Below, piece after piece: positions 35,270 through 47,068 of a stretch of 64,000 bases of DNA. The stretch comes from Sedimentitalea sp042687825 (GTDB lineage Bacteria > Pseudomonadota > Alphaproteobacteria > Rhodobacterales > Rhodobacteraceae). Under the pieces are notes generated by a model that saw only the letters and a list, made by a program, of their open reading frames with translations, had not been told where the DNA came from and ran no database searches. The position numbers were made by a program, and so were the translations under genes. Position 1 is the first letter of the stretch. Each line of letters opens with the position of its first letter. The stretch is from NCBI RefSeq assembly GCF_042687825.1, contig NZ_JBHUQE010000003.1:1-64000 (forward strand), read 5' to 3'.

Positions 35270-35575
35270 ATGATCGGACTTGAACATTACCTGACGGTGG
35301 CGGCGACGCTGTTCGTCATCGGCATCTTCGGGCTTTTTCTGAACCGCAAGAACGTGATCATCCTGCTGATGAGCATCGAACTGATGCTGTTGGCGGTGAA
35401 CATCAACCTTGTTGCCTTCTCCAGTTTCCTCGGTGATCTGGTCGGGCAGGTGTTCACCCTGTTCGTGCTGACCGTCGCGGCGGCAGAGGCGGCGATCGGG
35501 CTGGCCATCCTGGTCTGTTTCTTCCGCAACCGCGGCACCATCGCGGTTGAAGACATCAACATGATGAAGGGCTGA
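35270..35575 (+). CDS. nuoK: NADH-quinone oxidoreductase subunit K
   Basis: 101-aa membrane subunit with three helices, homologous to ND4L. The conserved intramembrane Glu residues are in IILLMSIELMLLAVNIN and AAAEAAIGLAILV. Length is normal. GGGACGA upstream acts as ribosome site. The start of nuoL is seven bases after its stop. Confidence 0.97.
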   Translation: MIGLEHYLTVAATLFVIGIFGLFLNRKNVIILLMSIELMLLAVNINLVAFSSFLGDLVGQVFTLFVLTVAAAEAAIGLAILVCFFRNRGTIAVEDINMMKG

Positions 35576-35582
35576 GAGCACC

Positions 35583-37774
<2,192 letters not shown>

Positions 37775-37775
<1 letters not shown>

Positions 37776-39316
37776 TGGACAATATACTCTCCATTGTCAC
37801 CTTCATCCCGGCACTGGCGGCGCTGATTTTGTTGGTGTTCCTGCGCGGCGAAGACGAAGCGGCGCAGCGCAACGCGAAATATGTCGCGTTGTTCGCGACC
37901 GGTGTGACCTTTCTGGTGTCGCTGGGCATCTATTTCGAATTCGATCCGGCGAATACCGGCTTTCAGTTCGTCGAGCAGTCCGAATGGCTGCTGGGCCTGC
38001 AATACAAGATGGGTGTCGACGGGATCAGCGTTCTCTTTGTGATGCTGACGACCTTCATCATGCCGCTGACCATTCTGGCCAGCTGGAACGTGACCGAACG
38101 CGTCAAGGAATACATGGTGGCCTTCCTGCTGCTGGAAACCCTGATGCTGGGCGTCTTCATGGCGCTGGACCTGGTGCTGTTCTATCTGTTCTTCGAGGCC
38201 GGGCTGATCCCGATGTTCCTGATCATCGGCATCTGGGGCGGCAAGGAGCGGATCTATGCCAGCTTCAAGTTCTTCCTCTATACGTTCCTCGGTTCGGTGC
38301 TGATGCTGGTCGCCATGGTCGGCATGTTCGCCGATGCAGGCACCACCGATATCGAAGTGCTGCTGACACATCAGTTCGCCTCTGAAACGTTCCACCTGAT
38401 GGGCTTCCAGATTGTCGGCGGCATGCAGACACTGATGTTCCTGGCCTTCTTCGCCAGCTTTGCCGTCAAGATGCCGATGTGGCCGGTGCATACCTGGCTG
38501 CCGGACGCGCACGTGCAGGCGCCCACCGCCGGTTCGGTGGTTCTGGCGGCGATCCTGCTGAAGATGGGCGGCTATGGGTTCCTGCGGTTCTCGCTGCCGA
38601 TGTTCCCGGTGGGGTCCGAGGTGCTGGCGCCGCTGGTCCTGTGGATGAGCGCCATCGCCGTTGTCTACACCTCTCTGGTGGCGCTGGTGCAGGAGGACAT
38701 GAAAAAGCTGATCGCCTATTCCTCGGTCGCGCATATGGGGTTCGTGACCATGGGCGTCTTTGCCTTCAATCAGCAGGGCATTGACGGCGCGATCTTTCAG
38801 ATGCTCAGCCACGGGTTCATTTCAGCGGCCTTGTTCCTGATCGTCGGCGTGATCTATGACCGGATGCACACCCGCGACATCGAGGCCTATGGCGGTCTGG
38901 TGGTGCGCATGCCGGCCTATGCCCTGGTGTTCATGTTCTTTACCATGGGCAATGTGGGTCTGCCCGGCACCAGCGGATTCGTCGGCGAATTCCTGACCTT
39001 GATGGGGGTTTTCCAGGTCAACACCTGGGTGGCCGCAGTCGCCGCGAGCGGTGTGATCTTCAGCGCCGGCTATGCGCTGTGGCTGTATCGCCGTGTGGTC
39101 TTTGGCGATCTGATCAAGGAGAGCCTGCGGACCATCACCGACATGACGCGGCGCGAGCGGGTGATCTTTGCACCATTGGTGGTTATGACCATCCTTCTGG
39201 GCGTTTATCCTGCGATCGTGACCGATATCATCGGGCCGTCCACGACGGCTCTGATCAGCAACTTTGACACATCGCTGGCAGCGGCCGAGGCCGCCACCCA
39301 GCACGCATCGAACTGA
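37775..39316 (+). CDS. nuoM: NADH-quinone oxidoreductase subunit M
   Basis: 513-aa antiporter-like subunit (ND4) with 14 helices. Visible channel residues include the Glu in LFYLFFEAGLIPMFLIIG, the Lys in FAVKMPMWPVHTWLPDAHVQAPT and the conserved KKLIAYSSVAHMG. Normal length. nuoN follows after 13 bases. Confidence 0.97.
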
Positions 39317-39329
39317 GGGGGCCGCGGGC

Positions 39330-40769
39330 ATGATCCAGGCTGATCTGACCATTATTGCGCCGGAAATCATTCTGGCCGTCTTCTCCATGCTGGCGCTTCT
39401 GGCGGGCGCCTATACCATCAAGGACCGGCTGGCCACGCCGCTGGTCTGGGTGACCTCGGGCCTGATGGTGATCCTGGCGATGTTCATTGCCAGTCGCAGC
39501 GGCGGCGCGCAAATCGGGTTTGGCGGTATGATCGTCGATGACGGGTTTGCCCGCTTTGCCAAGGTGGCGATCCTGCTGTCGGCGGCATCGGTGCTGCTGA
39601 TGAGCCGGGATTACATGGCACGCCGCAACCTGTTGCGGTTCGAATATCCGCTGCTGGTGGCGCTGGCCGCCGTCGGCATGATGGTCATGGTCAGTGCCGG
39701 CGATCTGATGTCGCTGTATATGGGCCTGGAACTGCAGTCGCTGGCGCTGTATGTGGTGGCCGCCCTGCGCCGGGACAGCGTGACCTCGACCGAGGCGGGC
39801 CTCAAGTATTTCGTGCTGGGTGCGCTCAGCTCGGGTCTGCTGCTGTACGGCGCGTCGCTGGTCTATGGCTATGCCGGCACCACGCTGTTCTCGGGCATCA
39901 TCCAGACCGCACATCATGGCGATGTATCTCTGGGTCTGCTGTTCGGCCTGATCTTCCTGATCTCGGGCATGGCATTTAAGGTCAGCGCCGTTCCGTTCCA
40001 CATGTGGACCCCGGACGTCTATCAGGGCTCGCCGACGCCGGTGACCGCGTTCTTTGCCACTGCGCCCAAGGTCGCGGCGATGGGTCTGTTTGCGCGGGTG
40101 CTGCATGACGCCTTTGGCGCTGCCGTTGCCGACTGGCAGCAGGTGATTGCGCTGCTGGCGCTGCTGTCGATGTTCCTGGGCGCCGTCGCGGCGATCGGTC
40201 AGCGTGACATCAAGCGTCTGATGGCCTATTCCTCGATCGCCCATATGGGCTTTGCGCTGATGGGCCTGGCTGCGGGCACGGCCTTTGGCGTGCAGGCCAT
40301 GCTGATCTATATCTCGATCTACGTCACCATGAATATCGGCACCTTTGCCTTTATCCTGATGATGGAGCGGGACGGTCAGCCCGTCACCGATATCGAGTCG
40401 TTGAACATGTTGTCCAAGAGCCAGCCGGGCAAGGCGCTGGCGATGCTGGTCCTGCTGTTCTCGATGGCCGGCGTGCCGCCGATGCTGGGCTTTTTCGGCA
40501 AGTTCTATGTGCTGCGCGCTGCCTATGAGGGCGGGCTGGCCTGGCTGGCTGTGGCCGGCGTGGTCGCCTCGGTGATCGGAGCGTTCTATTACCTGCGCAT
40601 CGTCTACTACATGTATTTCGGTCAGGCGGGCGAAGAACTGGACAACAACCGGTCGCCGGTGCTGCTGGGCTTTTTGATGGCATCCGCCACGGTGATGTTG
40701 CTGGGCATCGTCAACATGTTCGGCGTCGAAAACGCGGCTGCGGCGGCAGCGGCAACGCTGGTCAACTGA
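39330..40769 (+). CDS. nuoN: NADH-quinone oxidoreductase subunit N
   Basis: 479-aa antiporter-like subunit (ND2). Signature parts are YMGLELQSLALYVVAAL, SGMAFKVSAVPFHMWTPDVYQGSPTPVTAF and DIKRLMAYSSIAHMGFAL. The last of 14 nuo genes; ATG 39330 has GAGGGGG 10-16 bases upstream. The longer frame reaching back into nuoM is discounted. Confidence 0.97.
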   Translation: MIQADLTIIAPEIILAVFSMLALLAGAYTIKDRLATPLVWVTSGLMVILAMFIASRSGGAQIGFGGMIVDDGFARFAKVAILLSAASVLLMSRDYMARRNLLRFEYPLLVALAAVGMMVMVSAGDLMSLYMGLELQSLALYVVAALRRDSVTSTEAGLKYFVLGALSSGLLLYGASLVYGYAGTTLFSGIIQTAHHGDVSLGLLFGLIFLISGMAFKVSAVPFHMWTPDVYQGSPTPVTAFFATAPKVAAMGLFARVLHDAFGAAVADWQQVIALLALLSMFLGAVAAIGQRDIKRLMAYSSIAHMGFALMGLAAGTAFGVQAMLIYISIYVTMNIGTFAFILMMERDGQPVTDIESLNMLSKSQPGKALAMLVLLFSMAGVPPMLGFFGKFYVLRAAYEGGLAWLAVAGVVASVIGAFYYLRIVYYMYFGQAGEELDNNRSPVLLGFLMASATVMLLGIVNMFGVENAAAAAAATLVN

Positions 40770-40836
40770 GCCCGATGCGACTGGATCGGGCGTTCCGGTT
40801 GCCGGACGGCAACCGGTTCCTGGCTGAGACCGTGTC

Positions 40837-41586
40837 ATGACGCACTGGCCCGACGGCTACGGTCTGCGTATTCTGGACAGCGTGGACTCGACCCTGAACG
40901 AGGCCGCACGCATCGCGCCGGATCTGGCCGGACCCGAATGGATTCTGGCCCGAAATCAGACGGCTGCCCGCGGACGGCGCGGGCGCGGCTGGAGCAATCC
41001 GCAAAGCAATCTGGCCGCGACGTTGGTGCTGAAACCGCATGAACCCGCCGCCCAGGCAGCACTGCGCAGCTTTGTCGCGGCGCTGGCGCTGTATGATGCC
41101 TGCGTCGCGGTGATCGGGCGCAGCGACGGGTTGCAGTTGAAATGGCCCAATGATGTGTTGCTGAACGGCGGAAAGCTGGCTGGTATTCTGCTGGAAAGCA
41201 CCGGTCGCGGTGGCAACCTGAGCTATCTGGGCATCGGCATTGGCGTCAACCTGGCCGAGGCGCCGTCGCCCGAGGCGGTCGAGCCGGGGGCGATGCGGCC
41301 GGTGTCGCTGTTGTCGGAGACCGGCAGCGACGTTGATCCAGAAACCTTTCTGACCCATTTGGCCGCTGCCTATGCCAGGCACGAACTGCAATTCACCACA
41401 TACGGGTTCGAGCCGATCCGCGCTGCCTGGCTGACCCGCGCTGCCCGTCTGGGCCAGCAGATCCGCGCCCGCACCGCGACATCCGAGACCACAGGGCGTT
41501 TCGAGACGGTGGACGGGCAGGGCAACCTGGTTCTGGAAACGGCCCAGGGGCGCGTGAGCATTCCGGCGGCGGATGTCTATTTCTAA
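40837..41586 (+). CDS. birA: Biotin--[acetyl-CoA-carboxylase] ligase
   Basis: 249-aa monofunctional ligase: no N-terminal helix-turn-helix, so it is not a repressor as in E. coli. The biotinyl-AMP site is ARGRRGRGW (about residues 46-54), with LKWPNDVLLNGGKLAGILLE following and a small C-terminal domain. It would biotinylate MccA here and acetyl-CoA and propionyl-CoA carboxylases elsewhere. It lies 67 bases after nuoN and starts a short run with coaX and rnj. Confidence 0.93.
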   Translation: MTHWPDGYGLRILDSVDSTLNEAARIAPDLAGPEWILARNQTAARGRRGRGWSNPQSNLAATLVLKPHEPAAQAALRSFVAALALYDACVAVIGRSDGLQLKWPNDVLLNGGKLAGILLESTGRGGNLSYLGIGIGVNLAEAPSPEAVEPGAMRPVSLLSETGSDVDPETFLTHLAAAYARHELQFTTYGFEPIRAAWLTRAARLGQQIRARTATSETTGRFETVDGQGNLVLETAQGRVSIPAADVYF

Positions 41587-41597
41587 GGGAGGCGCCC

Positions 41598-42371
41598 ATG
41601 CTTCTGGCCATTGACTGCGGCAACACCAACACCGTTTTCTCGATCTGGGACGGTAAACGGTTCCTATGCACCCTGCGCACATCGACCCATCACGCCCGGA
41701 CGGCGGATGCGTATTTCACCTGGTATTCGACGCTGGTGAAGCATTACGGGATCGAGGCCGACATCACCGACGTGATCATCAGTTCGACGGTGCCGCGCGT
41801 GGTGTTCAACCTGCGGGTCTTTGCCGACCGGTTCTTTGGTTGCCGACCGCTGGTCGTGGGCAAGCCGGAATGCCTGTTGCCGCATCCGCCGCGGGTGGAC
41901 ACCGGCACCTATGTGGGTCCTGACCGGCTGGTTAACACGGCCGGTGCCTATGACCGGCATGGCGGCGATCTGGTCGTGGTCGATTTCGGCACCGCCACCA
42001 CCTTTGACGTGGTGTCCGAGGATGGCGCCTATATCGGTGGCGTGATCGCGCCGGGCGTCAATCTCAGCCTCGAAGCGTTGCATATGGCGGCGGCGGCGCT
42101 GCCGCATGTGGATATATCCAATCCGCAGACCGTGATCGGCAGCAATACGGTGGCTTGTATCCAGTCCGGCGTGTATTGGGGGTATATCGGACTGGTCCGC
42201 GAGATTTGCACCCGAATCAAGGAAGAGCGCGGACGGGCAATGACCGTCGTGGCGACCGGAGGGCTGGCGCCGCTGTTCCAGCAAAGCGCCGACCTCTTCG
42301 AGGTGCTGGAAGAAGACCTGACAATGCACGGTCTGACCGTGATCCACCAATTCAACAAGGATAACGGCTGA
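41598..42371 (+). CDS. coaX: Type III pantothenate kinase
   Basis: 257-aa ASKHA-fold kinase that starts CoA synthesis by phosphorylating pantothenate. Motifs: DCGNTNTVFSIWDG at the N-terminus, YVGPDRLVNTAGAY (substrate), VVDFGTATTFDVV and GGVIAPGVNLSLEAL. It needs a monovalent cation in known members. Eleven bases separate it from birA and four from rnj, so one transcript is likely. Confidence 0.95.
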   Translation: MLLAIDCGNTNTVFSIWDGKRFLCTLRTSTHHARTADAYFTWYSTLVKHYGIEADITDVIISSTVPRVVFNLRVFADRFFGCRPLVVGKPECLLPHPPRVDTGTYVGPDRLVNTAGAYDRHGGDLVVVDFGTATTFDVVSEDGAYIGGVIAPGVNLSLEALHMAAAALPHVDISNPQTVIGSNTVACIQSGVYWGYIGLVREICTRIKEERGRAMTVVATGGLAPLFQQSADLFEVLEEDLTMHGLTVIHQFNKDNG

Positions 42372-42375
42372 CCGC

Positions 42376-44043
42376 ATGACCAGTGAACGTTTGATCTACC
42401 TGCCGCTTGGGGGCGCAGGGGAAATCGGCATGAATGCCTATCTCTATGGCTATGGGGCGCCGGGTGCCGAGCGGTTCGTTCTGGTCGATCTCGGGGTGAC
42501 CTTTCCGGACATGGATGGCACGCCGGGGGTCGATCTGATCCTGCCGGACCTGACCTGGCTCAAGGACCGCGCCGACCGCCTGGATGCGGTGTTCATCACC
42601 CATGCCCACGAGGATCACGTGGGCGCGGTGGCGCATGCCTATTCCGATCTCAGGGCGCCGATCTATGCGCGCAGTTTCACCGCCAATATCGCCCGGGCCA
42701 AGATGGCCGAGCAGGGGCATCCCGAAACGGCCGTGCGCACGGTCTCGGCCTGGCCCGAGCAGGTGACGGCGGGGCCGTTTCGCATCGGCTTTCTGCCGAT
42801 CTCGCATTCGATCCCGGAAAGCGCGGCCCTGGTCATCGACACGCCCGATGGCCGATTGATCCATTCCGGCGATTTCAAGCTGGACCCGACTCCGGTCGTG
42901 GGTGAACCCTTTGATCCGGATCTCTGGGCCGAGGTCAGCAAAAACGGCATTCGCGCCCTGATCTGCGATTCGACGAACGTCTTTTCGCCCGATCCGGGGC
43001 GTTCGGAACTCAGCGTCGGCCCGGCCATCGAACAACTGGTGTCCGAAGCCGACGGCATGGTGGTGGCCACCACATTTGCCAGCAACGTGGCGCGGGTCAA
43101 GACGCTGGCCGAGGCGGGGCAGCGGGCAGGACGCTCGATCGTTTTGCTGGGACGGGCGATGCGGCGGATGGTCGACGCGGCGCTGGAAACCGGGGTATTG
43201 TCCGACTTTCCCACGGTGATCGATGCCGAGGCCGCCCAGGATGTCCCGCGCGGCAATCTGATGCTGCTGGTGACCGGCAGCCAGGGCGAACGCCGCGCCG
43301 CCAGCGCGCAACTGGCGCGCGGCAAGTATCGCGGGCTGGAGATGAAAGAGGGCGACCTGTTTCTGTTTTCCTCGAAAACCATTCCCGGCAACGAACGCGG
43401 CGTGATCCGGATCATCAATGCCTTCAGTGAAATGGGGGTCGATGTGGTCGATGACAGCACCGGGCGCTATCACGTGTCCGGCCATGCCAACCGCCCGGAT
43501 ATCGAACGGCTGCATGACATCGTGCGCCCCCAGATGGTGATCCCGATGCATGGCGAACACCGGCATCTGCGCGCCCATGCAAAGCTGGCCATTGCCCGGG
43601 GCATGCAGGGTGTCGTGGCTGTGAACGGCATGATGATCGACCTGTCGGGCAATGCCCCGACGGTGGCCGAATATGTCGAAACCGGCCGCACCTATCTGGA
43701 CGGCAGTGTCAAGATCGGCGCGCTGGACGGCGTGGTGCGCGATCGCATCCGCATGGCGCTGAACGGCCATATCACCGTGACCGCAATACTGGATGAACAG
43801 GACGAACCGCTGGGTGATCCCTGGTGCGATATTATGGGTTTGCCCGAAACCGGCAGTTCGAATGCATTGCTGGTCGAGGTGCTGGAAGAGGATCTGGGCC
43901 AGTTTCTGGGGCGCGCCGGACGCAAGACGCTAAAAGATGACGACCGTCTGGAACAAGAGCTGCGCCGGATCGCGCGCAAGACCGCCCAGACCGAGATCGG
44001 CAAGAAACCCGAAGTGACAGTGGTGATCAGCCGGATGCGGTAG
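42376..44043 (+). CDS. rnj: Ribonuclease J
   Basis: 555-aa metallo-beta-lactamase/beta-CASP nuclease, with 5'-to-3' exonuclease and endonuclease activity in known members, acting in rRNA maturation and mRNA turnover. The metal site HAHEDHVGA lies at about residues 75-83, then SHSIPESAALVI and HSGDFKLDPTP. The beta-CASP domain is in the middle (CDSTNVFSPDPGRSE, TTFASNVARV), and HVSGHANRPDIERL and MHGEHRHLRAH follow. The stop is two bases from that of the convergent tautomerase gene. Confidence 0.94.
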   Translation: MTSERLIYLPLGGAGEIGMNAYLYGYGAPGAERFVLVDLGVTFPDMDGTPGVDLILPDLTWLKDRADRLDAVFITHAHEDHVGAVAHAYSDLRAPIYARSFTANIARAKMAEQGHPETAVRTVSAWPEQVTAGPFRIGFLPISHSIPESAALVIDTPDGRLIHSGDFKLDPTPVVGEPFDPDLWAEVSKNGIRALICDSTNVFSPDPGRSELSVGPAIEQLVSEADGMVVATTFASNVARVKTLAEAGQRAGRSIVLLGRAMRRMVDAALETGVLSDFPTVIDAEAAQDVPRGNLMLLVTGSQGERRAASAQLARGKYRGLEMKEGDLFLFSSKTIPGNERGVIRIINAFSEMGVDVVDDSTGRYHVSGHANRPDIERLHDIVRPQMVIPMHGEHRHLRAHAKLAIARGMQGVVAVNGMMIDLSGNAPTVAEYVETGRTYLDGSVKIGALDGVVRDRIRMALNGHITVTAILDEQDEPLGDPWCDIMGLPETGSSNALLVEVLEEDLGQFLGRAGRKTLKDDDRLEQELRRIARKTAQTEIGKKPEVTVVISRMR

Positions 44044-44045
44044 TG

Positions 44046-44267
44046 TCAGCCGTTGTCGCGGCGCATTTCCTTTGCATCCTCGGTGCGTAGCGGCTTGCCG
44101 CCGTATCCCCAGGACCCACTTTTGACTTCGTGAATTCGCACCGAGGTGGCGGCCTTCATGCGCCCGCCCGCAACTTCGGCGAAGGCGTCGGTCACCTTTT
44201 CGATCATGGCCGCCTTTTCCTCGGCGCTAAAGACGTCTTCGAGAACCTGTATGTCGATCAGGGGCAT
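44046..44267 (-). CDS. 4-oxalocrotonate tautomerase family protein
   Basis: 73 aa. After Met removal the N-terminal Pro (MPLIDIQVLEDVF) is the general base of the tautomerase superfamily. Arg residues in MKAATSVRIHEV and the SGSWGYGGKPL segment complete the pattern. Slightly longer than the 62-residue enzyme of Pseudomonas. AGGAGA seven bases before the ATG. The true substrate is unknown; no aromatic-catabolism genes are near. Confidence 0.85.
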   Translation of the reverse strand: MPLIDIQVLEDVFSAEEKAAMIEKVTDAFAEVAGGRMKAATSVRIHEVKSGSWGYGGKPLRTEDAKEMRRDNG

Positions 44268-44302
44268 GTTGTTCTCCTGTCGCCGGTATCGGCGGTGGGG
44301 AC

Positions 44303-44332
44303 AATCTATTGCAGGATCGTGCAGCGTTTCAA
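44303..44332 (-). promoter_or_regulatory. Candidate promoter for the tautomerase gene
   Basis: On the minus strand TTGAAA (plus 44327-44332), an 18-base spacer and TAGATT (plus 44303-44308), about 35 bases before the start codon. The rest of the 148-base gap to the helicase stop shows no gene. Confidence 0.4.
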
Positions 44333-44415
44333 TGTTCTGTCGCTGCTCGGGATATCAAACCGATCTGGTTCGATTGTATCCGAGCGGCGATTGGAAGGGC
44401 GAGCACGCCTCGGCG

Positions 44416-45885
44416 TCACCCCGCCCGGCGTTCCTCGAAACTGAGCGCGATGAAGCTGGGCAGATGGTCGCCCATGCCAACGATCCTGTTGCCATTGCCA
44501 GAGGCGCGCTGTCCGGACCGGCCGCGCGACTCGCTGCGCTCCTTGGCCGGCCGGGGCTGCTCGTCGACCGGTTGGGGGGCGTTGGCCGCGGCGGCGGCGT
44601 CTGGCGCTTTGTTGTCCGGCGACTCGGTTTGAGCGGTCGCCTCGTCCGGCCGCGCTGTCCGCCTGGGGCCGCGAGCGCGTTTGGCCGGTTTCCGGTCTTC
44701 GTCCTCGGCGCCGCCCTGGGGATCGGGCCGGGTCGATTTCAGCGGACTGTCCAGGCGCGGGATTTCTTTTTGAACCAGCCGTTCGATATCGACCAGGTTC
44801 TTTTCGTCGCGCGGCACGCAGATCATCATCGCCTTGCCATCCCGGCCCGCACGCCCGGTGCGACCGATCCGGTGCACGTAATCCTCGGCATGACCCGGCA
44901 CGTCGAAATTGAAGACGTGGCTCACGCTGGGCACGTCCAGCCCGCGCGCGGCGACATCCGAGGCCACCAGGAACCGCAGCGTGCCATCCCGGAATCCGTC
45001 CAGCGTGCGGGTGCGCTGGCTCTGATCCAGATCGCCATGGATCGGCGCCGCGTCATAGCCGTATTTCTTCAGGCTCTTGGCGACGATATCCACATCGGTC
45101 TTGCGGTTGCAGAAGATGATCGCGTTGGTGCATTTTTCGCCCTCTGCGTCGATCAGCGCGCGCAGCAGCTTGCGTTTCTCGCTGCCTTCGCGGTCCTTGC
45201 GGCTGCCTTTGAACATCACCACGCATTGTTCGATATTCTCGCCGGTGGTGGCCTGACGCGCCACCTCGATCCGGGTCGGCGCCGACAGAAAGGTGTTGGT
45301 GATGCGTTCGATCTCGGGTGCCATCGTAGCGGAAAAGAACAGCGTCTGGCGGGTAAACGGCGTCAGGCTGAAAATCCGTTCGATATCCGGAATGAACCCC
45401 ATGTCCAGCATCCGGTCGGCCTCGTCCACCACCATGATCTGAACCCCGGTCAACAACAGCTTGCCGCGTTCGAAATGGTCCAGCAGCCGGCCCGGTGTTG
45501 CGATCAGAACGTCGACGCCCTTGTCGATCAGCTTGTCCTGCTCGCCAAAGCTGACGCCGCCGATCAGCAGTGCCTTGGTCAGCTTGACATGCTTGGCATA
45601 GGTGTCGAAATTCTCGGCCACCTGGGCCGCCAGTTCCCGGGTCGGGCACAGCACCAGGCTGCGCGGCATCCGGGCGCGGGCGCGGCCGCGGGCCAGCATG
45701 GTGATCATCGGCAGGGTAAAGCTGGCGGTCTTGCCGGTACCGGTCTGCGCGATGCCAAGAACATCCTTGCCTTCGAGGGCCGGCGGGATGGCGCCTTCCT
45801 GAATCGGCGTCGGGGTTTCGTAACCGGCCTCGTCAATGGCCTTGAGTACCTTGGGATTGAGGTTCAGTTCAGAAAATTTTGTCAT
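44416..45885 (-). CDS. rhlE: DEAD-box ATP-dependent RNA helicase, RhlE type
   Basis: 489 aa. All core motifs are present: Q motif (YETPTPIQEG), motif I (AQTGTGKTA), PTRELA, TPGRLLDH, motif II VDEADRMLDMGF, SAT, and in the second domain IIFCNRK, ATDVAARGLD-like SDVAARGLDVP and HRIGRTGRAG. Residues after about 380 form a basic, Arg/Pro-rich, disordered tail that usually binds RNA. The start follows the TKFSELNLNPKVL block at ATG 45885; the frame runs 63 codons further up but that part is not family-like. A hairpin lies immediately before the ATG. Confidence 0.92.
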   Translation of the reverse strand: MTKFSELNLNPKVLKAIDEAGYETPTPIQEGAIPPALEGKDVLGIAQTGTGKTASFTLPMITMLARGRARARMPRSLVLCPTRELAAQVAENFDTYAKHVKLTKALLIGGVSFGEQDKLIDKGVDVLIATPGRLLDHFERGKLLLTGVQIMVVDEADRMLDMGFIPDIERIFSLTPFTRQTLFFSATMAPEIERITNTFLSAPTRIEVARQATTGENIEQCVVMFKGSRKDREGSEKRKLLRALIDAEGEKCTNAIIFCNRKTDVDIVAKSLKKYGYDAAPIHGDLDQSQRTRTLDGFRDGTLRFLVASDVAARGLDVPSVSHVFNFDVPGHAEDYVHRIGRTGRAGRDGKAMMICVPRDEKNLVDIERLVQKEIPRLDSPLKSTRPDPQGGAEDEDRKPAKRARGPRRTARPDEATAQTESPDNKAPDAAAAANAPQPVDEQPRPAKERSESRGRSGQRASGNGNRIVGMGDHLPSFIALSFEERRAG

Positions 45886-45887
45886 GT

Positions 45888-45908
45888 GTGTCCGTGTTTT
45901 GCGGACAC
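45888..45908 (-). promoter_or_regulatory. Hairpin masking the rhlE translation start
   Basis: In the mRNA, GTGTCCG and CGGACAC form a perfect 7-bp stem with a 7-base loop, ending two bases before the ATG. The only Shine-Dalgarno-like bases (CGGAC) are inside the stem. Translation would need the stem to open. Confidence 0.5.
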
Positions 45909-45982
45909 TGTTCCGGCCCGCCGTCTGATCGGAGCCGGACCCCACTGGTCCTGCGCTTGTGCGCATGCTGGCTCGTTCGCGT

Positions 45983-46011
45983 GCCTTAGCAAAAAGCCGG
46001 GCTGCGGTCAA
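45983..46011 (-). promoter_or_regulatory. Candidate promoter for rhlE
   Basis: On the minus strand TTGACC (plus 46006-46011), 17 bases, TAAGGC (plus 45983-45988). The -10 is poor. If used, the leader would be about 90 bases long, with a further small stem GGACC/GGTCC and the start-codon hairpin. Confidence 0.3.
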
Positions 46012-46039
46012 ACAATGCCGTGATCCGGTGCCATTATTT

Positions 46040-46999
46040 TCATTCTGTTTCCCGAAGGGAGCCAGTGTCGTCAAAGGCCGGAAAATGTTTCCGGCGTTTC
46101 GCGTCCAGGTTCAGGTCGCACAGGCGCAACAGCCCTTCGGCCCGCAGGCTGGCGCGGCGCGCCGGCGTGTCGGCGCAGAATTCATCATAGAACCGCCGCA
46201 GGCCGGGTTCGCCCTCCCGCGCCGCAAGTCCGGTCAGAAGCTCGTGCAACGACAGGCCAAAGGATACATCGCTCCGGTTCGACGGCAGATCGGCCCGATA
46301 GGACCCTTGCTGCAGCCGGTACCGATAGGCCGCGATCCAATGCGACCAGCTGCGGGCGTGGCGGTGGCACAGCGCGGCCCCTTCAAGTTCCTGTTCGCCG
46401 GGATTCCGCGCCGCCCCGGCCTGGGCATTGTGGATGCGAAAGGCCACGTCCGGCAGGCCGGTGCGCAGAAACAGCTTGCCGGCGGCATGGCTGAGAAATC
46501 CGCCCCGCACATAGCGCCCGAACTCGGGGTAAAGGCGTTGCACGATCGCGTCGCGCTGCGGACCGGGCGGGATGAACCCCTTGAACGCCGTACCGGATCC
46601 GTCCAGCGCCTCGATCGGGCGGACCCGGGCGCAGAAACAATCGGCGGGCAGCGCCGCCAGCAGACCGCCCGGCGGCACATCGGGCCACAGGTATTCGTCC
46701 ACATCGATATGCGCCAGCCAGTCCACCTCGGGCGGGCGGGCATAGCAATGGGTGGCGTTCAGGCATTGCCGGACCTGATGCTTTTTCGGCCGTGCCTTGC
46801 CCAGTTTTCGCCAATGCGCGGCATCGCAGTCAAACACCCGAACCTTGGGGTGGGCCTTTAGATGGGCAAAGGCTGCGGGTTCCGGCGTGTCAAGATAGAG
46901 GTAGAGCCGGTGCGCGCCCAGCTCGATGTGATGGGCGGCAAAGGCCAGTATCTCGTCCACCGGCGCCTTGACGGTGGCGACAAGGCCCCATTTGTCCAT
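46040..46999 (-). CDS. Glycosyltransferase family 2-like protein
   Basis: 319 aa resembling the glycosyl-transferase-2 subfamily PF13704. The N-terminus has the Rossmann-like TVKAPVDEILAFAAHHIELG; the metal-binding DxD-like motif is HIDVDEYLW (about residues 95-103), and the C-terminal half is helical with a His-rich stretch (LCHRHARSWSHW). ATG 46999 has GGAGAG six bases upstream; an earlier in-frame ATG at 47032 lacks one. Acceptor unknown; such genes often modify surface polysaccharides. No sugar-synthesis genes flank it. Confidence 0.78.
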   Translation of the reverse strand: MDKWGLVATVKAPVDEILAFAAHHIELGAHRLYLYLDTPEPAAFAHLKAHPKVRVFDCDAAHWRKLGKARPKKHQVRQCLNATHCYARPPEVDWLAHIDVDEYLWPDVPPGGLLAALPADCFCARVRPIEALDGSGTAFKGFIPPGPQRDAIVQRLYPEFGRYVRGGFLSHAAGKLFLRTGLPDVAFRIHNAQAGAARNPGEQELEGAALCHRHARSWSHWIAAYRYRLQQGSYRADLPSNRSDVSFGLSLHELLTGLAAREGEPGLRRFYDEFCADTPARRASLRAEGLLRLCDLNLDAKRRKHFPAFDDTGSLRETE

Positions 47000-47068
47000 C
47001 GCGCGCTCTCCCGGATGTGGACCCGCAGCCAACCAGCGCAGCGGGGGGGCGTCAAGACCGCCGCGCCG

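Noticed and set aside
44308..44415. Small plus-strand frame overlapping the tautomerase promoter
   Set aside because: It has no ribosome site, is Arg/Pro-rich in the manner of a shadow frame, and overlaps the helicase 3' end.
45886..46074. 63-codon N-terminal extension of the RhlE helicase
   Set aside because: The sequence is not helicase-like. It would contain the hairpin and candidate promoter, and family proteins start at the chosen ATG.
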